The notes below the pieces were generated by a model. That model made no database searches, was not told the DNA's origin, and saw only the letters and a program-made list of their open reading frames with translations. Of a DNA stretch of 64,000 bases, positions 57,657-64,000 are shown in pieces. The stretch's first letter is position 1. Each line of letters starts with the position of its first letter. The DNA comes from Zygaena filipendulae (taxonomy: Eukaryota; Arthropoda; Insecta; Lepidoptera; Zygaenidae): assembly GCA_907165275.2 (NCBI GenBank), contig OU015669.1, forward strand, positions 5,292,501 through 5,356,500. Direction: 5' to 3'. A program made the translations under genes and the position numbers.

Positions 57657-60600
57657 TTATTCGCTGGGCGTGGGGCTGGGCGTGCGGCTGCGCTCGGAGC
57701 TGCGGCGCGGGCTGGCGGCGGGCGGCGCGTCGCTGCCGTCGCCCTCCGAGTCCGAGTCCTTGAGCGCCTTGGCGCGGTCCAGCCGCTTCGCGCGCCGCGT
57801 CTCCACGTCGGACGCGTCCGACTCCGACGAGTAGATCGCCGCGCCGGCGGAAGCTGCACGGGTCGCGGGAAAATGAAAAAAAGCAAAAAAAAAAAACTAA
57901 TATAGAGTTGGATGGGTCACATTTGAAACTTTAAATATATAGGGTTATGGGCATTCGATGTTCATGGTAGAGAACAACTTTTTACCCAAAGCTCAATTGG
58001 CTACAAAATCCCTACTAATTTTATAAATGCGAAAGTAACTCTTTGTGTCTGTCTTTTACGCTTTCACGCTTTAACGGCTCAACCAATTATCATGAAATTT
58101 TGCATACACGTTATCGACGTATAGGGTACGATATATAGGGTACTTTTTATCCCAGAATTCCTGAGGGATTTCCGAAATTGTTGCGGGTGAAACCGCGGGG
58201 AACAGCTAGTTCATTATAAACTTAAGTTTGAATCAGGTTCACTATGTGTCAGTCAAAAATTTTTGCGATTTCTAATCTAACTTTTGAAACGTTACGACAC
58301 TGCAAAATTATGGGAAAAATATTGTATTTACGCTACTTTGTTTCTCTTATCGATTCATTTTTATAATCCAGTTTTAAGGTGCCATCCGGTATAAAAAAAT
58401 TATAATACATATTATAGATATTTTCTAAAGCGTATAGCGCTAGTCTGACGGCTGTAACTATTAAACCTTATTATTATATTATATGTACAGTCGAAGATAG
58501 AACCTCCTCCTGTAGGTAATAATAATAAATCCATGCAGCCAGCCGCCTCCCAACAGTTAGGTTAGGTTAGCAGTCACGTACCCTTCTGCCCCTGCTTGTA
58601 CTTGTTCTTGATGGCGGCGAGCGACACGGCGCCGTCGTCGTCCGAGTCGTCGTGCCGCGCGCCCCGCCCGCCCGCGCCCGCCCCGCCGCCGCCCGCGCCG
58701 CCGCCGCCCGCGCCCGCGCGCCGCTTGGGCCGCGTCACGGTGCGCGTGCGCATCGCCGCGCGCAGCTCCATCTCCTCTTTCTGCGGGCGCGCGCACATCA
58801 TACAGACAGATAGCGGGGGCGTAATACTAGCTGTTCCGTTATCACGGATAGCACTGGCCCAGTACTCGCAGTGCCAATGACGAGAAACTCGTTCCGTTAT
58901 AACTTTCAGTATACTGCCGGAGTTATCGCAATAGGCAGTATGACGTCATAATCGCCATTTTTGTACTGTAAGCGCTTTTAGAGGTAGGTGCTCTCAGTGG
59001 TTTGATCACGTGATCAACCTCGGACCAATGAAGTCGGACAAGTCGGACAAGTGAAGAATAAAATTTGGAATGCACATTGTCAGGGCTACAGAGGACATGG
59101 GGTACTTTTTATCTCGGAATTCCCGCGGGAACTCCGAAATTACCGCGGGTGAAACCGCGGGGCTAGTAGTAGTAGTAGCTAGTATATTATAATATGTAGT
59201 CTGCTACAGCCTGTATGTAGTTTAAAGAGCCTTCGGACGGAAATAAAGTCACGTCTAGTTCCCGAACGCCATGTTACCTTGAGCTGGTACTTCCTGTCGG
59301 CGTCGGGGTCGGCGCCGACCTGCGACAGGATCTTGATGGCGCTGGTCTTAGTGGAGCGGTCGGCGAGCGACAGCGTCATCTTCCGGTGCGTGAACGAGTC
59401 GGTCGAGTGCGGCCGGAACGACAGCTTGGTGCGGAACACCGCCTGCCCCTGCAGCCCGGTGCCTTGCCGGACGAACAGGTGGTTGTGGTCACCCTGTATA
59501 AATATAATAAATACATATAATATAATGATATACTGCTTGCTAATAATATAATATTAATAATAAAATTTCAGAACACACAGATCAACTTGATCCCACACTA
59601 AGCTATAAGCTTGTGTCGTGGAAATCAAGCAAATAGTATAAAATAATAACTTCTTGCAAGCTAACAATAAATTTTCTTACATACTAGCTGTGCCCTGCGG
59701 TTTCACCCGCATGAGTTTTGGAATTCCTGCAGGAACTCCAAACTTCTCACCGTTTAAACCTTCCCTTCCCAGCCATTCTCGAGTTAGAGCGAAACAAACG
59801 AACAGCAACTCATTTTTATACATAATACTAGCTGTTCCTCGCAGTTTCACTCGCGTTAATGTCGGAGTTTTCGCGGAAGTTTCGGGATAAAAAGTAGCCT
59901 AAGTTACTTTTTATTACATTAACTATCTGCGAGCGAAACTCCCATCAAAATCAGTCCAGCCGTTTCAAAGATTAGTCGAAAGTCGAAACAAACAAACAGA
60001 CAGATAGACCGACAGAGAAATTTTTTAAAAATTGTTTTATTTTAAGTACCGTGTATATTTTCGTATGCATTTAATGAAAAGCTGTTAATTTGAAAATACA
60101 AACAGACACTTCAATTTTATTTATTTGTGTAGATAAATGTATAAATAGCTAAAAGGTTACCACAGACATGACGTGGAGACATAATTTTTTGCAAATGGCG
60201 CACATGATGTCTTGAATCACAGCCATAGAGCTGTCATACCCCGGGGTCCTACTGAGAAGCGTATGCGGTGAAACAGGCGTGACTCACATGCAAGGGCTGC
60301 TTGTACATGTCGAATATCTCGGAGCCGAGGTGCAGCGACATGCTGCCGTCCGACCACTTGACCATGCGCGCGTTGGACTCCCGCACCGCGTTGCCCTCCT
60401 TGTCGAACACCGTGCGCCAGCGCATCGTGTTCTCTACCTTCAGTTTCAACCTGAAAAGTGCGGGCACACCGCCAAAATATACAACATACATATTATAAAA
60501 CAAAGTCCTCCGTCGTGTCTGTCTGTCTGTTCGCGATAAACTCAAAAACTACTGAAACAGATTTTCATGCAGTTTTCACCAATAGATAGAGCGATTTATG

Positions 60601-63335
60601 AGGAAGGTTTAGGTATATAATTTGTCAAGGTTTTGTGGGAATTGGTTTTCAATCCTTACCAACATTATAAACGCGAAAATAAGTTTGTTTGTTTGTTACG
60701 CTTTCACGCCTTAACTGCTCAATGGATCATCATAAAATTTTGCGCACACGTTGTCAGGGATACAGAAAAGAACATAGAGTACTTATCCCGGAATTCCCGC
60801 GGAATCTTCGAAATTACCGCGGGTGAAACCGCGAGACACAGCTAATTTAATTATAGCTCATTGACTGACTTTATAAGATTTAATGGTGATCGTACACGAG
60901 CCCACTCCCGCTTTGAATGCCCCAAGCTTGTAACGCACCTGGCGCGCCCTTCCTCGTCCAAGGTCTCCTCCTCGTCGATCTCATCTTCGTAGGTGCTGGG
61001 GTCATAAGGGCGCGTCTCCACCGACAGGAAGTTGGGCAGCTTCACGAAGTGCAGCTCCTTGCCCAGCTCCGTCCATATCTTGGGCATGTCCACGTCGATT
61101 CGAGTCTCCGGAATCTCCACTTCTTCCTCCTCGTCGGGTTTGGTGCGCCCCTCCTGGAATGTACGGACGGACGGCGATTTTCTAAACAGTTTTTCGGCTT
61201 TTCGGAACAAAATCCGACGAGCATTCGGTGACAAGCTGCGTACTGTACGAATTATGTAATACACGCTATTTTATTTACGCTAACTGATGAGTTAGCTCAC
61301 AGTCTGAGACTGCGAGTTTTGATTGAACCCGACCTCAGGGCCCTTATTCACTATGACCAATAAAAATCCTTGCACATGGGTTTAAAAAACGCAATCTCAA
61401 ACACTCTGGATGCCCTAACATTAAATTGGATGAAATGGATGAAATTACTATTCTGTATGCCATAAATCATGTTGTAAATGTATTTGAAATGAAACTTCTT
61501 TGAGTAAGAGGGAAATAATTTTAGTGGAGCAATATCTTAAGGTTGAATACGGGCCTGTTCAAATGGTATGTAGATTCGACAAGCTGTAGCTGCACTGTGC
61601 AACGATAGACATTATTGACGCGTCATGCTACACATATACAGGTTTTTATGAAGGCAATAAAATATATACCTGTAATGATTGTAGGTTTTGGTTGAATAAA
61701 TAAATAAATTATTTGATGTGTCGATATAATTCCTTTACTATACGCAAAAAGCTCCAAGAAAGATATCATTGTATAGCATTACATTTTTTAATGTCAAATC
61801 TAGCTGACTATATGCGAAAGTACATAATATTAAATAAAAAGACTTATTGTCTATAGATGGGATTGCGTAATACTCTCATAAAATTGACCACCTTCTAGAA
61901 ACAGACGAAGTGCATGACTACACGGCCGACGCAGGGCTCCGAAAGATCCGCTCCTGCAAGCCTATGACCCAAATAAAACTATTGACAGCACTGCTCTTTG
62001 TGATAGCGAATATTAGAGATTATATTAAGAAGCGACACCTCACTCCCACCAATCTCATTCCTCCTCATACCCCGCGAAAATGACCTTGGTGAAGACTGAA
62101 GAAAGTTTGTCACATTGTAGAACTGACAGTTACTGTCAGTTCTCTGTCAACCTTACGCACAACACGTGTACGTGCAAGCCGGCCGTCTTTACTTGTGAGT
62201 AAGTATTTGAATCAGTTCATTTGTATGAAGTGTCACCGGGCATGGTAACGTGGCAGTACCTCGTCCCCGCTCGGACGCGCGTCGTCATCGCGCCGCTCGT
62301 CGTCGCTGCGACTGCGACTGCGGCTGCGGCTGCGACTGCGGCTGCGGGAGCGCGACCGCGACCGCGAGCGCGCCGCTCGCTTCTCGTTCTCTTCGTCGGT
62401 ACTGATGTCCGACGCGTCGCCGAAAAGTGCGTCCGCGGTCACTGAATATTGTACAATACAATGACAATTACAATGACGGATTGATGTTTATTTTCTTTAA
62501 CATGTTAGATGCCGCAAACGCTAAGGGCGGCGCCACAATCTCGGCGACGGCGCGCGGTGGCGGCGGCGGCAGCGGCAAAAACAAATGGTACACAACATAC
62601 CAAGTCGGCCACAACTATCTGCGGTGCGAGCTGTGGGCTACTTCGTATGTTGTCTACCATTTCTTTTGCCACCGCCGTCGCCGCCGAGACTGTGGCCAAC
62701 ACCCACCTAACACCTTGCCAAATAAGGTAGGCATGGTCAGAAGGGGTAGTAGTCTCAGATTCAAACGCTGTCAAAAGTTTTAATTCAAGATTTCAAGCAT
62801 TTATGTCGCAAAAATATTATATACCTACTTCGAACGCGTCCCTAGGACTTGATTCGCGTTCAATCCCAGCTGTTTCCGCCTCGAATATCCCAGTCAGGGG
62901 ACAAATCAGATATTTTATTCCTATACTGTAGTTAAGTTTCCCATTTGTCACCAGTTGGAGGCATCTCTTTGACTGGAGATGGTTATCATTGTTACAGAGA
63001 AATAACGATTAGAACTGCCTGCCAGCGAACCTTTTATAGATTAGGGGCCAGCTCAGACGAAGCTGAGGGGGCCAGACGATAATTGCTATTTACGTTGGTA
63101 AGATATAAACATAGAGTGCAAAAACTTTAAATAAAGGAAAGTTGTGATATTTCATTTTAAGAAAACCTGAACTAACCCGTGTCATTTTTCTCCTTGTCTT
63201 CATCATCGGAGTCGACCAGCTGTTTCGATTTCTTTGGCTTGCTGGAGGTATCCGAGCCGCTGTCGGCGCGACGCTTGGGGCGCGCGTCCACGTCGCTATC
63301 GGAATCCGAGAGCACGGCGCGTTTCTTTTTGTGTC
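57657..63335 (-). CDS. Leo1: LEO1, RNA polymerase II Paf1-complex subunit (5' partial)
   Basis: Leo1 is a subunit of the Paf1 complex, which travels with RNA polymerase II and supports elongation and histone modification. Seven exons (minus order): 63335-63177, 62441-62260, 61153-60939, 60450-60288, 59493-59278, 58780-58582, 57853-57657. They join with matching phases into 442 residues plus stop. Recognisable parts are an acidic SDSDSD N-terminal region, [14 protein letters not shown], an Arg-Ser repeat, [11 protein letters not shown], then the conserved Leo1 core: [84 protein letters not shown], and C-terminal [10 protein letters not shown] and IYSSESD. The first exon seen begins in phase 1, so at least one upstream exon lies past the right edge. 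The Drosophila orthologue is Atu. Confidence 0.95.
58009..58209 (+). mobile_element. Short Helitron in LEO1 intron
   Basis: TCCCTACTAATTTTATAAATG after an A to GCGGGTGAAACCGCGGGG AACAGCTAG before a T. Complete, with an intact stem-loop. It is opposite to the host gene in orientation. Confidence 0.78.
59050..59167 (+). repeat. 5'-truncated Helitron in LEO1 intron
   Basis: Keeps ACATTGTCAGGGCTACAG, GGGTACTTTTTATCTCGG and an intact GCGGGTGAAACCGCGGGG stem-loop, followed by GCTAG and a (TAG)n run. Confidence 0.6.
59694..59827 (-). mobile_element. Helitron-like copy in LEO1 intron
   Basis: CTAGCTGTGCCCTGCGG to ACTCATTTTTATACATAATA, directly abutting the next copy at 59828. Confidence 0.6.
59828..60134 (-). 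mobile_element. Helitron-like, GCCTAAGTTAC subfamily, in LEO1 intron
   Basis: CTAGCTGTTCCTCGCAG, AGTAGCCTAAGTTAC, GTATGCATTTAATGAAAAGC, ending TATTTGTGTAGATA. Third member of the subfamily after 24541 and 38995. Confidence 0.65.
60653..60845 (+). mobile_element. Short Helitron in LEO1 intron
   Basis: TCCTTACCAACATTATAAACG after an A to GCGGGTGAAACCGCGAGACA CAGCTAA (last base mutated). A dispersed repeat shared with 2151-2235 precedes it. Confidence 0.7.
61338..61555 (+). mobile_element. MITE of the CCCTTATTC family in LEO1 intron
   Basis: Left end GGGCCCTTATTCACTATGACC and right end GGTTGAATACGGGCC are approximate inverted repeats. The interior shares ATTCTGTATGCCATAAATCA and GTTGTAAATGTATTTGA with sister copies. 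Confidence 0.6.
62300..62372 (-). repeat. Arg-Ser hexamer repeat inside LEO1 exon
   Basis: A tandem CGCAGC/CGCAGT hexamer encodes about eleven consecutive Arg-Ser dipeptides after EENEKRAA. Such runs expand and contract by slippage. RS dipeptide tracts are typical of splicing and transcription factors; I do not recall one of this length in other Leo1 proteins. Confidence 0.8.
62529..62697. mobile_element. GC-rich fold-back element in LEO1 intron
   Basis: Left arm GCCACAATCTCGGCGACGG, GGTGGCGGCGG, AAATGGTACACAACATACC, and right arm with the complementary AACATACGAAG, AAATGGTAGACAACATA, GTCTCGGCGGCGACGG. The centre (ACTATCTGCGGTGCGAGCTG) is short. A solo arm lies at 22878-22967. Open frames on both strands here are artefacts. 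Confidence 0.7.
63052..63067. repeat. 16-bp palindromic micro-insert with 8-bp direct repeats
   Basis: CTCAGACGAAGCTGAG lies between two exact copies of GGGGCCAG (63044-63051 and 63068-63075). It shares CTCAGACGAA with the longer micro-elements. It sits in a LEO1 intron. Confidence 0.7.
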
Positions 63336-63387
63336 CTTTAGGAAGGTCACATAAATAGGGAGACAAAAGGCGGTATACCTCAATTCA

Positions 63388-63598
63388 GAGCTCTTATTCA
63401 CTATGACCCAACAACATTCCTTGCCCATAACGCGCGTCCCAAAAACGCATTTCTAAACGTTCTAGATGCCAAGATATTAGAAATTATTATTCTTTATGCC
63501 ATAAGAAACGTTGTAATAATAGATTTTACAACAAGTGCACAAAACCAACCATTTTTATCAGAGACTTTTAGCAGCCATGAGCCGAAGGCGAGGGCTTA
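63388..63598 (+). mobile_element. MITE of the CCCTTATTC family, right end eroded
   Basis: GAGCTCTTATTCACTATGACC, ACATTCCTTGCCCATAACGCG, GTCCCAAAAACGCATTTC and TATGCCATAAGAAACGTTG match the family. The right terminus is uncertain. It lies directly upstream of the first visible LEO1 exon. Confidence 0.55.
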
Positions 63599-63850
63599 TA
63601 GTAGTGTCGAGGATATAAAATAGTTTTGTGGACGAGTTATAAATTCTGCTTTTCACTTCGATTGCGAGGAAATAAAACAGTAGTAGGTATAAAATAACAT
63701 TTCTTTAATTAAAATTCAAAGTAAAATGAGTACAGTTTTTAATACTGAAGGAAAATGTTTTTCCCGGCATATTAACGGGTATTTATGTGTTAAAAACACA
63801 TAAGGCACATAAATTAAAGTAAATATTATAAAATAACAAATGGGCATGTA

Positions 63851-63938
63851 GACTAATTTTTATTTTTTAGTCCGTCTTGAAGATTATTAAAAAATATTGG
63901 ACACGTATTTTTTATTTTCTAACAGACGGACTAATTAG
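63851..63938. mobile_element. Internally deleted MITE-like copy, 88 bp
   Basis: GACTAATTTTTATTTTTTAG then TCCGTCTTG, TATTGGACACGTATTTT and ACAGACGGACTAATTAG. TAGTCCGTCTTG and ACAGACGGACTA are inverted repeats. It matches both ends of the longer copy at 1168-1453. Confidence 0.55.
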
Positions 63939-64000
63939 AATTTTGATTTTCAAGAGTAGTCCACATCCCCATTCTATCTATGAACTTCTTATTGTGTTTG

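Noticed and set aside
57572..57886. 104-codon Arg/Pro-rich minus frame, and similar GC-rich frames at 58557-58880 and 62221-62783
   Set aside because: They are alternative frames of the LEO1 exons or of the GC-rich fold-back repeat.
61898..62084. Plus-strand open stretch after an acceptor-like TTCTAG in a LEO1 intron
   Set aside because: No partner exon or recognised domain, and it is antisense to LEO1; more likely repeat-derived.
1..64000. CRISPR arrays, rRNA and intact tRNA genes
   Set aside because: No direct-repeat/spacer pattern, rRNA-like sequence or complete tRNA cloverleaf was seen; only decayed tRNA-like SINE pieces.

Overview
This window is AT-rich nuclear DNA from an insect, almost certainly a lepidopteran. 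The evidence is a dense population of short repeats that start TC, end CTAG and carry a CGCGG/CCGCG hairpin near the 3' end (typical lepidopteran non-autonomous Helitrons), ubiquitous GTAGGTA/TACCTAC tracts, arthropod-type short exons in long introns, and proteins that read as insect orthologues. There is no operon logic; genes are split into exons and most of the window is transposon-derived intron or intergenic DNA.

Layout. (1) 4.15-4.63 kb, minus strand: a single exon of a CDC42 small effector (SPEC/CDC42SE) gene, with the start codon, a CRIB motif and canonical splice sites on both sides. Its other exons were not found. (2) 4.6-30 kb: no convincing coding sequence. It holds Helitron copies, several inverted-repeat MITEs and a 565-bp perfect (TTTTA)n array. 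(3) 30.2-41.3 kb, plus strand: a 15-exon gene for a type I membrane protein of about 1,179 residues, with a signal peptide, about ten divergent Ig-like modules, one transmembrane helix and a short basic tail. Nearly all introns are phase 1. (4) 47.2-53.0 kb, plus strand: a 3-exon relative encoding a secreted 286-residue protein with two modules of the same type, so this looks like a small cluster of paralogous Ig-like genes. (5) 55.0-57.1 kb, plus strand: a 5'-truncated CR1/L2-like non-LTR retrotransposon whose reverse-transcriptase frame is still open, with a 3' pentamer tail and a possible target-site duplication. (6) 57.66-63.34 kb, minus strand: seven coding exons of LEO1 (Paf1 complex); the N-terminal exons lie beyond the right edge.

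The most unusual signal is a set of extremely short (16-37 bp), mostly palindromic inserts beginning CTCAGA and ending CTGAG or similar. Four of them are flanked by 8-9 bp direct repeats, and in one case the opposite arm of a larger fold-back element preserves the empty site. They look like ultra-short transposed units. I know of no described family that they match, but I could not search databases. All exon coordinates were derived by hand from splice consensus and reading-frame continuity; no transcript evidence was available.
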